From contig CALGMA010000027.1 of assembly GCA_937959265.1 (NCBI GenBank), forward strand, positions 73,474 to 105,676: a stretch of DNA of 32,203 nt, in the 5' to 3' direction. A program made the position numbers and the translations under genes. Under the pieces are notes generated by a model, which was not told where the DNA came from, made no database searches, and saw only the letters and a list, made by a program, of their open reading frames with translations. This stretch comes from an uncultured Anaerolineae bacterium. GTDB taxonomy: Bacteria; Chloroflexota; Anaerolineae; J036; Brachytrichaceae. Of the stretch, positions 25,890 through 32,203 are shown one piece after another. Within the stretch, counting starts at the first letter, position 1. Each line of letters begins with the position of its first letter.

Positions 25890-26831
25890 TTACGGCGTCG
25901 CCGTGGGCGCAATCGCGCCGACGCTTTGCATCAGCACGCCCATGCGCACGCGCGCGGTCGCGAACAGCGTATCGTTGCCGGTGCGCTGCGCGATCTCGGC
26001 AGCCGCCTCCAGGTCCTGGATCGCCTGCCAGAGCTGGTTTGTGTTCTCATACGCCGTGGCGCGGATGAAATAGGCCTCGGCAGGATTGGGCTCGGTTTTG
26101 ATCAGGCGCGTCATGTCAGCAATCACCCGGTCGTTCTCACCCAGCATGAGGTAGGCTTGCGCTCTCTCGATCAGAAGGTCCCGCTCGCCCAAGATGGCGC
26201 GGGCGGACTCGAACGCAGCCGCGCCGGCCGGGTCGTTTTGTCGCTCGAGCAACGCACCCTTCCACACAAGCAACGTCGGGTTGGACGGTACGGCTTCCAG
26301 GCCGCGCTCGATCGCCTGGAACGCGCGCGCCACGTCGCCCTCGCGCAACGCGGCCTGGGTAGCAAACAGCGCATCGCCTACCGGGTTGGGCGGGAAGAGC
26401 ACGTCGCGCAGCAAGAAGCCGACCACACCGATCAAAACGAGCACAGCCAGGCCGGCGGCAAGCTGCTTGAGGCGCCGGCGGCGGTGGGCTGCCACGACCT
26501 CCTCCAGCACCCACCACGGCGCCTGCCAGCCAGAGGCAATGGTGCGCCGCAGGGCAACGAACGCCTGCTCCCCGCCGGCTGCGGCAACGATCGGCTTCGC
26601 CTGCTTGATCATGCGCTCTTCCACTGACTGCAGGCGCGCTTCTTCGGCGCGCATATCCGCACCAGACGCGCGCAGATCATCGAGCAGCCGATGCGCCTCG
26701 GCAACGTTGGTCAACAACGCGCGGACGTTCTCCGGCGTGACTGCGACGAGCGCCTTCTCGGACTCTGCGATCAATGCGCGCAACGCATCACCCTCATTGA
26801 GGATACCCACTTCCTGCTGCAGCTTGCCCAT
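25890..26831 (-). CDS. TPR-containing single-pass membrane protein, unknown
   Basis: The 313-residue protein has an amphipathic helical cytoplasmic half (residues 1-122, coiled-coil-like, ending in HRRRRLK), one transmembrane segment (about 124-141) and an outer tetratricopeptide-like half (GDALFATQAALREGDVARAFQAIERGLEAVPSNPTLL and similar helical repeats) with a Pro/Thr tail. TPR regions mediate protein contacts; the partner is not evident. TAGAAT (26846-26841) lies 9 bases before the ATG. It ends 4 bases from the stop of the aminotransferase gene. Confidence 0.7.
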   Translation of the reverse strand: MGKLQQEVGILNEGDALRALIAESEKALVAVTPENVRALLTNVAEAHRLLDDLRASGADMRAEEARLQSVEERMIKQAKPIVAAAGGEQAFVALRRTIASGWQAPWWVLEEVVAAHRRRRLKQLAAGLAVLVLIGVVGFLLRDVLFPPNPVGDALFATQAALREGDVARAFQAIERGLEAVPSNPTLLVWKGALLERQNDPAGAAAFESARAILGERDLLIERAQAYLMLGENDRVIADMTRLIKTEPNPAEAYFIRATAYENTNQLWQAIQDLEAAAEIAQRTGNDTLFATARVRMGVLMQSVGAIAPTATP

Positions 26832-26863
26832 CCCGCCGACATTCTACCGAGCGTTGGCCAGTG

Positions 26864-26872
26864 TGCTATTCT
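26864..26872 (+). promoter_or_regulatory. extended -10 candidate for ychF
   Basis: TGCTATTCT resembles an extended -10 element (TGN plus TATTCT), ending 15 bases before the ychF ATG. No convincing -35 box. Confidence 0.35.
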
Positions 26873-26887
26873 TGCGTTCGAAGCATC

Positions 26888-27994
26888 ATGGGACTCTCAA
26901 CCGGCATCGTGGGGTTGCCGAACGTCGGCAAGTCCACGATTTTTAACGCTTTGACTGCGGCTGGCGCGCTGGCCGCAAACTACCCTTTCGCCACGATCGA
27001 GCCGAACACTGGCATCGTGCCCGTGCCCGACCCACGGCTGAACGAGATCGCGCAGTACATCAAGACGGAGCGCATCGTGCCGGCCACGATCGAGATCGTG
27101 GACATTGCTGGCCTGGTGAAGGGCGCGTCGCAAGGTGAGGGGCTGGGCAACCAGTTCCTCAGCCACATCCGGGCTGTGGATGCCATCCTGCACATCGTGC
27201 GCTGCTTCGAGAACCCCGACGTAGTGCACGTGGACGGATCGGTGGATCCGGTGCGCGATGTGGAGATCATCGAACTTGAACTCGTGCTGGCCGACTTGGA
27301 GAGCGCCGAGCGGCAACTGGAGAAGAACAAACGCGCAGCAGCGCAGCGCGATCCGGAAGCGGTCCAGCGAGTCGCCGTGCTCGAGCCGATGGTAGCGCTG
27401 CTGAAAGAGGGCAAGCCCTCGCGCCTGGCGCTGGCCGGCATGGACGTCGCTGCGCAGAGGCTGGCCAAGTCGCTCGGCTTTATCACCGGCAAGCCGGTGC
27501 TCTACGTGGCCAACGTAGATGAGCGCGACCCCACCGGCGCATCAAACCCACACGTCGCTCGGTTGCAGGAATGGGTTGCAGCACACGGCGGAGAGATGGT
27601 CGTCATCTCCGGTGCTATCGAAGCGGAGATCGCCGCGCTGGAGAGCGAGGAAGAGCGGCGCGAGTTCCTGGCTGGCCTGGGACTAAAAGAATCCGGGCTG
27701 GCTCGGCTGGCGCGCGCGACCTACAGGCTGCTCGGCCTGCAGTCGTTCTTCACCGCCGGGCCAAAGGAAATTCGCGCCTGGACGATTCCCATCGGCGCAA
27801 AAGCGCCGCAGGCCGCCAGCGTCATTCACTCCGACTTCGAGCGCGGCTTCATCCGCGCCGAGGTATATACGCTGGACGACCTGCGGACCTACAAAACCGA
27901 GGCCGCGATTCGCGCCGCCGGGAGATTGCGATCGGAAGGCAAGGAGTATGTCGTGCGAGATGGCGACATCATGCACTTCTTGTTCAACGTGTGA
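26888..27994 (+). CDS. ychF: redox-regulated ATPase YchF (OLA1 family)
   Basis: The 368-residue protein starts MGLSTGIVGLPNVGKST (P-loop), continues with DIAGLVKGASQGEGLGNQFL (switch II region) and NVDERD in place of the usual NKxD, which explains the ATP rather than GTP preference known for YchF. The C-terminal TGS domain includes RAWTIPIGAKAPQAASVIHSDFERGFIRAEVY. YchF binds ribosomes and is linked with stress responses. An in-frame ATG at 26861 would add nine residues but does not match the family start. A tract of 8-nt repeats begins 5 bases after its stop. Confidence 0.95.
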   Translation: MGLSTGIVGLPNVGKSTIFNALTAAGALAANYPFATIEPNTGIVPVPDPRLNEIAQYIKTERIVPATIEIVDIAGLVKGASQGEGLGNQFLSHIRAVDAILHIVRCFENPDVVHVDGSVDPVRDVEIIELELVLADLESAERQLEKNKRAAAQRDPEAVQRVAVLEPMVALLKEGKPSRLALAGMDVAAQRLAKSLGFITGKPVLYVANVDERDPTGASNPHVARLQEWVAAHGGEMVVISGAIEAEIAALESEEERREFLAGLGLKESGLARLARATYRLLGLQSFFTAGPKEIRAWTIPIGAKAPQAASVIHSDFERGFIRAEVYTLDDLRTYKTEAAIRAAGRLRSEGKEYVVRDGDIMHFLFNV

Positions 27995-27999
27995 GGCGA

Positions 28000-28066
28000 G
28001 TTAGCGCGTTGCACGTTACACGTTGGCAAGTTGGCACGTTAGCACGTTGGCGCGTTGGCACGTTGC
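28000..28066 (+). repeat. tandem 7-8 nt word-repeat, consensus GTTGGCAC
   Basis: Directly after ychF the DNA reads as eight or nine short units beginning with GTT: GTTAGCGC, GTTGCAC, GTTACAC, GTTGGCAA, GTTGGCAC, GTTAGCAC, GTTGGCGC, GTTGGCAC, then a partial GTTGCG. There are no spacers, so it is not a CRISPR array. It fills the gap between ychF and the convergent DUF456 gene (stop at 28075). Confidence 0.85.
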
Positions 28067-28074
28067 GGATTGGG

Positions 28075-28602
28075 CTAGCGCATTGCCTGCCAGATGAAGG
28101 TTAGGAGCATCATCAAGGCGAACAAGAGTTCGACCATCTGACCGAAGATACAGCCAACCAGATACTGCCCACCGGAACGCAATGCTGGGCGCAGCCGGCG
28201 CTGGCGCAGCAATTCAACTACCAGCACGCCCAGCACGCCACCCACCACAGCGCCGATCACCGAGCCAACTACAGGTACGCCGAACGTCAGTAGTGCGCCG
28301 CCGACGATACCACCGACGATGGCGCCGGCGACCGTCTTCCATGACGCGCTGCTACGGCGGGTGAAGTAGGCCGTCATCGCCAGGTTGCTGCCCCAGGCGG
28401 CGACCACGATCAGCCCCATCACAAGCAGCACCGGCCAGCCGATGCGCTGGAACCCATCACTGGAGGCCCACACCAACGCTCCAGCCCAGATCATCAACGG
28501 GCCAGGAAGCACTGGAATGAACACGCCGACGATACCGATGGTGATCAGCACGACGCCCAACACCTGCGTCGCGTCCTGCGGGCTCAACAAGAATGAAATC
28601 AC
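28075..28602 (-). CDS. DUF456 family membrane protein
   Basis: The 175-residue protein starts with GTG (28602) and consists of several hydrophobic segments with glycine-rich runs (VGVFIPVLPGPLMIWAGALVW; GAIVGGIVGGALLTFGVPVVGSVIGAVVGGVLGVL). The GxxIPxLPGxxLi motif of the N-terminus is diagnostic for DUF456; function is unknown. TATATT (28614-28609) lies 6 bases upstream of the GTG, again with no Shine-Dalgarno sequence. Confidence 0.85.
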   Translation of the reverse strand: MISFLLSPQDATQVLGVVLITIGIVGVFIPVLPGPLMIWAGALVWASSDGFQRIGWPVLLVMGLIVVAAWGSNLAMTAYFTRRSSASWKTVAGAIVGGIVGGALLTFGVPVVGSVIGAVVGGVLGVLVVELLRQRRLRPALRSGGQYLVGCIFGQMVELLFALMMLLTFIWQAMR

Positions 28603-28689
28603 GCGATGAATATATCAGCATATGGGCTGCTCGCCTCTCAACGATTGGGGCATCAACGAGGTCATCCTGTCTTCAGCCAGTCAACAGAT

Positions 28690-28718
28690 TTGACAACCTT
28701 CCGTGCCTCGCATACATT
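28690..28718 (+). promoter_or_regulatory. sigma-70-like promoter of the molybdenum hydroxylase operon
   Basis: TTGACA (28690-28695), exactly 17 bases, TACATT (28713-28718): a near-consensus promoter, the best in the window. Transcription would start near 28725, leaving an untranslated leader of about 147 bases before the ATG at 28872. Confidence 0.7.
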
Positions 28719-28807
28719 CTCACCCGTGATCGCGATGACGTACCGCGACCTTGATGCGCGCAGCGTGCTCGATGCATCTCACAATTCACCTCTGCTGCCG
28801 GTTGTAA

Positions 28808-28839
28808 GAAACCCTGGCTGACGCTCCGCGCGGGGTTTC
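28808..28839 (+). promoter_or_regulatory. hairpin in the untranslated leader of the hydroxylase operon
   Basis: GAAACCC (28808-28814) pairs with GGGTTTC (28833-28839) around an 18-base GC-rich loop, a little upstream of the strong GGGAGG Shine-Dalgarno sequence (28862-28867). It may be a simple stem, part of a metal or molybdopterin sensing leader, or a repeat remnant; no riboswitch consensus could be confirmed by eye. Confidence 0.35.
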
Positions 28840-28871
28840 CCACTCAATCCACTTCGTTTAAGGGAGGTTGT

Positions 28872-29339
28872 ATGAAACAAGAAGTCACCATCACCGTCAA
28901 CGGCGTGACGCACACACGCACGGTCGAGCCGCGCCTGTTGCTCGTGCACTTTCTGCGCGACGAGCTGGGCCTAACCGGCACGAATGTCGGGTGCGACAGC
29001 AGCCAATGCGGCGCCTGCACTGTCCACCTGGACGGCCAGGCGGTCAAGAGTTGTACCGTGTTGGCCGTGCAGGCCGACGGTTGCCGCGTCACCACAATCG
29101 AAGGGTTGGCCGACGGCACGTTGCACCCGCTGCAACAAGCGTTCTGGGAAAAGCATGGCCTGCAATGTGGCTTCTGCACGCCCGGCATGATCATGGCCAG
29201 CGCGGACCTGCTCAACCGCAATCCCAACCCGACAGAAGAGGAGATCCGCCACAGCCTGGACGGCAACTTGTGCCGCTGCACCGGCTACCAGAACATTGTC
29301 GCGGCGGTGCAAGCGGCGGCAGAGGCGATGAGAAAGTGA
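28872..29339 (+). CDS. molybdenum hydroxylase small subunit, [2Fe-2S] (CoxS/XdhC type)
   Basis: The 155-residue iron-sulfur subunit has two [2Fe-2S] sites: a plant ferredoxin-like cluster (Cys41, Cys46, Cys49, Cys61; [22 protein letters not shown]) and the helical cluster (Cys99, Cys102 in QCGFCTPGM and Cys134, Cys136 in [11 protein letters not shown]). Such subunits pass electrons from the molybdenum centre to FAD in CO dehydrogenase, xanthine dehydrogenase and similar enzymes. GGGAGG precedes the ATG. The large subunit gene follows after 52 bases, which include a small hairpin (GAGTTG/CAACTC, 29348-29366). Confidence 0.93.
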   Translation: MKQEVTITVNGVTHTRTVEPRLLLVHFLRDELGLTGTNVGCDSSQCGACTVHLDGQAVKSCTVLAVQADGCRVTTIEGLADGTLHPLQQAFWEKHGLQCGFCTPGMIMASADLLNRNPNPTEEEIRHSLDGNLCRCTGYQNIVAAVQAAAEAMRK

Positions 29340-29391
29340 CGAGTCTTGAGTTGCACGCGACAACTCGAAACTCACCGAACAGGAGGTTGAG

Positions 29392-31752
29392 ATGGCAAAG
29401 GTAATTGGACAAGCGATCAAAAGAAAGGAAGACCCGCGATTGATCACCGGCGAGGCCAAGTTCCTGGATGACATCCAGTTGCCCAACATGGCCTACGTGG
29501 CGATCCTGCGCAGCCCCTACGCCCACGCGCGCATCAAAAGCATAGACACATCGAAGGCCGCCGCGTTGCCCGGCGTGATCGGCGTGTTCACCGGCAAGGA
29601 CTTCATGGACATCAACCCGATGCCGTGCGCCTGGCAAGCCGGCGGCGTGAAGAACAACGTCAACACCCCGCGCGTGCTGGAGCCGGAGAAGGTGACGTTC
29701 ACCGGCGCGGGCGTGGCGTGCGTGGTGGCCGAGAGCCGCTACATCGCCGAGGACGCGCTGGCGCTGATCGAGGTGGATTGGGAACCGTTGCCGGTCGTCG
29801 TGAACGCTAAGAAAGCCACCGAGCCCGGCGCGCCGCAGATCCACGAGAACGCCCCCAACAACATTGTGATGGAGTGGGAGTGCGGCAACGCGACTGCGGT
29901 CGAGCAAGCCTTCGCCGAGGCGGAGGTCGTGATCAAGCAGCCGCTCATCAACCAGCGCCTGATCCCCACGCCGATGGAGACGCGCGGCTGCGCGGCCATG
30001 TACCTGCCCTACACCGAGGAATACACGGTGTGGATCACCTCACAAGCGCCGCACGTGCACCGGTTGTTGATGACCGCTTTCGTGTTCGGCATCCCCGAGA
30101 CCAAGATGCGCGTGATCTCACCCCAGGTGGGCGGCGGCTTCGGCGCAAAGATCTTCCTATATCCGGAGTACCCGCTGGTGGCGGCGCTGGCCAAGAAGAT
30201 TGGCAGACCGGTCAAATGGCAGGAGACGCGCTCCGAGAACTACCGCGCCACCACGCATGGCCGCGACCACATCACCGAACTCGAAGTCGCCGCGAAGAAG
30301 GACGGCACAGTGACCGCGCTGCGCGTGCACACCTACGCCAACCTCGGCGGCGTGCTCAGCACCATCGCGCCCGGCATCCCGACCACGCTGTATGGCCGGT
30401 TGCTCAGCGGCGCGTATCACATCCCGCACATCTATTGCAAGGTGTGGGGCGTCTACACCAACACCGGTATGGTGGACGCTTATCGCGGCGCCGGCCGGCC
30501 CGAGGCGACCTATGCCGTCGAGCGGGCCATGGACCTCGTCGCGCAAGCGACAGGCGTTGACCCGGCCGAGGTGCGCCGCAGGAACTTCATCCGACCAGAG
30601 GAGTTTCCTTACGCGCCCGCCGACAACATTTTGTCCGGCCTGAAGTACGACAGCGGCAACTACAAACCCGCGCTCAACCGCGCGCTCGAGCTGGCCGGCT
30701 ATGCCGACTTCCGCAAACAGCAGGCCGAGGCGCGTAAGCAAGGCAAGCTGCTCGGCGTCGGCCTGTCGTCGTACATCGAGATCTGCGGTGTCGCGCCGTC
30801 GGCGTGGATCGGCCTGCCCGGCCAGGGCTGGGGCGCCGGCCTGTGGGAGAGCGCCAATGTGCGCGTGCACCTTACCGGCAAGGTGGTCGTGACGACCGGC
30901 TCGCAGAACCACGGCCAGGGTCACGAGACTACCGTCGCCCAGGTCGTCGCCGAAGAGCTGGGCGTGAGCGTGGATGACGTGATCGTGCAGCACAGCGACA
31001 CACTCGGCACGCCGTTCGGCTACGGCACCTACGGCAGCCGCAGCGCCGCCGTCGGCACGGTTGCAGTCTACAACTCCCTCCAGCGCATCAAAGAGAAGGC
31101 GCGCAAGCTGGCCGCGCACCTGCTGGAGGCAGCCGAAGAAGACATCGTGTACAAGGACGGTAAGCTGTTCGTCAAAGGCTCGCCGGACAAGGCCAAGACC
31201 ATCCAGGAGATTGCCGCCGCTGCTGCCATCGGCTACAGTCTGCCAAAGGGCATGGAGCCCTTCCTGGATGACACGGCCTACTACGACCCGCCCAATTGCA
31301 CCTTCCCCTTCGGCACGCACGTGTGCATGGTCGAGGTTGATCCCGAGACCGGCGCAGTGCAGATCCTCAAGTATGTCGCCGTGGACGACGTAGGCAACGT
31401 GATCAACCCGATGATTGTGGATGGCCAGCTACACGGCGGCATCGTGCAGGGCGTCGGCCAGGCACTCACCGAAGGCGCCGTCTACGACGAAAACGGCCAA
31501 CTGCTGACCGGCACGCTGACCGAATACGCCGTGCCAAAGGCCAGCTTGATGCCGAAGATCATTCAGGATCGCACGGTAACGCCGACGCCGGTGAACCCGC
31601 TCGGCATCAAAGGCGCGGGCGAAGCCGGCACAATCGCCTCGACGCCCGCGGTCGTCAATGCCGTCGTGGACGCCTTGTCGCATCTGGGAGTGAAGCACCT
31701 GGACATGCCGCTCACGCCGCAGCGGGTGTGGGCCGCTATGCACAAAAATTGA
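29392..31752 (+). CDS. molybdenum hydroxylase large subunit, form II CoxL-like
   Basis: The 786-residue molybdopterin-binding subunit has the family marks PQVGGGFGAKIF, GQGHETTVAQVVAEELGV and the catalytic glutamate Glu744 in KGAGEAGTIAST. The active-site loop reads AYRGAGR (363-369), which defines the form II group; genuine aerobic CO dehydrogenase has AYxCSFR. The true substrate, perhaps a purine, aldehyde or aromatic, is therefore open. CAGGAGG precedes the ATG. The FAD subunit is not next to it in the window. The last codons and stop lie inside the first unit of the repeat tract at 31743. Confidence 0.93.
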   Translation: MAKVIGQAIKRKEDPRLITGEAKFLDDIQLPNMAYVAILRSPYAHARIKSIDTSKAAALPGVIGVFTGKDFMDINPMPCAWQAGGVKNNVNTPRVLEPEKVTFTGAGVACVVAESRYIAEDALALIEVDWEPLPVVVNAKKATEPGAPQIHENAPNNIVMEWECGNATAVEQAFAEAEVVIKQPLINQRLIPTPMETRGCAAMYLPYTEEYTVWITSQAPHVHRLLMTAFVFGIPETKMRVISPQVGGGFGAKIFLYPEYPLVAALAKKIGRPVKWQETRSENYRATTHGRDHITELEVAAKKDGTVTALRVHTYANLGGVLSTIAPGIPTTLYGRLLSGAYHIPHIYCKVWGVYTNTGMVDAYRGAGRPEATYAVERAMDLVAQATGVDPAEVRRRNFIRPEEFPYAPADNILSGLKYDSGNYKPALNRALELAGYADFRKQQAEARKQGKLLGVGLSSYIEICGVAPSAWIGLPGQGWGAGLWESANVRVHLTGKVVVTTGSQNHGQGHETTVAQVVAEELGVSVDDVIVQHSDTLGTPFGYGTYGSRSAAVGTVAVYNSLQRIKEKARKLAAHLLEAAEEDIVYKDGKLFVKGSPDKAKTIQEIAAAAAIGYSLPKGMEPFLDDTAYYDPPNCTFPFGTHVCMVEVDPETGAVQILKYVAVDDVGNVINPMIVDGQLHGGIVQGVGQALTEGAVYDENGQLLTGTLTEYAVPKASLMPKIIQDRTVTPTPVNPLGIKGAGEAGTIASTPAVVNAVVDALSHLGVKHLDMPLTPQRVWAAMHKN

Positions 31753-31796
31753 GTGAAGAATTGAGAATGAGGAATTGAGAATGAAGAATTGAGAAA
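31743..31796 (+). repeat. 14-nt tandem repeat, consensus RGAATTGAGAATGA
   Basis: Units are a degenerate one (31743-31756, including the stop codon of the large subunit), AGAATTGAGAATGA (31757-31770), GGAATTGAGAATGA (31771-31784) and a partial AGAATTGAGAAA (31785-31796). It is AT-richer than its surroundings and lies immediately before the four-helix-bundle gene. Confidence 0.85.
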
Positions 31797-31801
31797 AGCC
31801 G

Positions 31802-32179
31802 ATGGACGAGCCAAGCCATTCGCCGCAACGGATTCAGGACCGGGCGTTTGAGTTTGCGTGCCGGATTGTGAGGCTACATGAATATCTGTGCAAGAAAAGC
31901 GAGACGGCGCGGCGAATTGGCAATCAGTTACTCGATTCGGGCACTTCCATCGGCGCGAATCTGGAAGAGGCGGATGCTGGTCAGAGTCGCGCAGATTTCA
32001 TCTCAAAGTGCAGCATCGCGCTCAAGGAAGCGCGAGAGACGCATTTTTGGCTCAGGCTACTTGCAGCAACGAATCAAGTTTCTGCAGATCAGCTCAAGCC
32101 GTTGACGCAAGAGGCGAATGAAATCATCGCGATCCTGACAACTATCGTCCGCAAGTCAAGAGGCAACAGGGAAGTCTAA
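31802..32179 (+). CDS. four-helix-bundle protein (23S rRNA intervening-sequence type)
   Basis: The 125-residue protein matches the four-helix-bundle family first named from 23S rRNA intervening sequences. Diagnostic pieces are RAFEFACRIVRLHEYL, the SGTSIGANLEEADAGQSRADFISKCSIALKEARETHFWLRLL core and a last helix up to IVRKSRGN. Pentameric structure and unknown role are all that is known of the family. Its GC content (about 53 percent by eye) is lower than that of the neighbours, and it is bracketed by inverted repeats (31743-31796 and 32183-32203), so it may be a mobile cassette. It has no Shine-Dalgarno sequence. Confidence 0.85.
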   Translation: MDEPSHSPQRIQDRAFEFACRIVRLHEYLCKKSETARRIGNQLLDSGTSIGANLEEADAGQSRADFISKCSIALKEARETHFWLRLLAATNQVSADQLKPLTQEANEIIAILTTIVRKSRGNREV

Positions 32180-32182
32180 CCT

Positions 32183-32203
32183 TTCTCAACTCTCAACTCT
32201 CAA
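32183..32203 (-). repeat. right-hand repeat tract, inverse of the left-hand one
   Basis: The tract consists of TTCTCAACT and CTCAACT words to the window edge, whose complement reads TTGAGAGTTGAGAG and resembles the TTGAGAATGA unit at 31757. It starts 3 bases after the four-helix-bundle gene stop and is cut by the right edge. Confidence 0.7.

Noticed and set aside
28000..28066. CRISPR array
   Set aside because: The units are 7-8 bases without spacers, and no cas genes are near.
28606..28821. 71-codon plus-strand ORF
   Set aside because: It spans the hydroxylase promoter, has no ribosome-binding site and no recognisable protein pattern.
29392..31752. True aerobic CO dehydrogenase (form I CoxL)
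   Set aside because: The active-site loop is AYRGAGR, lacking the cysteine of AYxCSFR that binds the Mo-Cu cluster.

Overview
The window looks like a chromosomal segment of a GC-rich bacterium, most probably a Chloroflexota (Anaerolineae-like) genome. That assignment is an inference from gene content and gene style: a type A RNase P RNA, a YumC-type ferredoxin-NADP reductase, a form II CoxL-type molybdenum hydroxylase, a DUF512 radical SAM protein, an AmaP-like anchor next to scpB, LysM/M23 lipoproteins, many genes without Shine-Dalgarno sequences, and short word-repeats between genes. No phage, transposase or CRISPR array is visible. Coding density is high and no gene-free stretch exceeds about 270 bases.

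Layout. Positions 1-2451 (minus strand) hold a GTG-started methyltransferase, a MaoC-like hotdog protein and the start of an O-antigen-ligase-family membrane protein that runs off the left edge. Positions 2507-5520 (plus strand) hold a zinc-dependent dehydrogenase and then aspS. Between these two lies a complete-looking ribosome-mediated attenuator: a 22-codon leader peptide with seven consecutive Asn/Asp codons, a competing hairpin and an intrinsic terminator. A shared hairpin at 5546-5575 separates aspS from a convergent ferredoxin-NADP reductase gene. rnpB (6700-7048) follows, with deoC starting 14 bases after it. Positions 8374-12406 (minus strand) hold a secreted glycoside hydrolase, a DUF3467 gene, ssb, an ABC ATPase with a C-terminal AbrB-like domain and a thioredoxin-fold-like protein. 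Positions 12604-14133 encode a LysM/M23 lipoprotein; 14151-16053 (minus strand) an unknown membrane protein overlapping a CorA channel.

Positions 16111-21158 form a tight plus-strand run: amaP-like, scpB, rluB, cmk, a PlsC-type acyltransferase and the DUF512 radical SAM protein, with overlaps suggesting co-transcription. An SH3b/glycoside hydrolase gene, a terminator, glmS and a class V aminotransferase follow. A TPR membrane protein is divergent from ychF; DUF456 is on the minus strand. A consensus-like promoter at 28690 drives a two-gene molybdenum hydroxylase operon (small Fe-S and large Mo subunits, no FAD subunit in the window). The right edge carries a four-helix-bundle (23S intervening-sequence-type) gene bracketed by inverted copies of a TTGAGAA-type repeat.

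The standout is the aspS attenuator. Its sensor contains both Asn and Asp codons, and the AspRS carries the RRRDHGG sequence associated with non-discriminating enzymes. If this enzyme also makes Asp-tRNA(Asn) for the amidotransferase route, one leader would read both products of the pathway it controls. A second theme is a set of short tandem word-repeats (8-nt and 14-nt periods) between genes and, in glmS and the DUF512 gene, inside reading frames.
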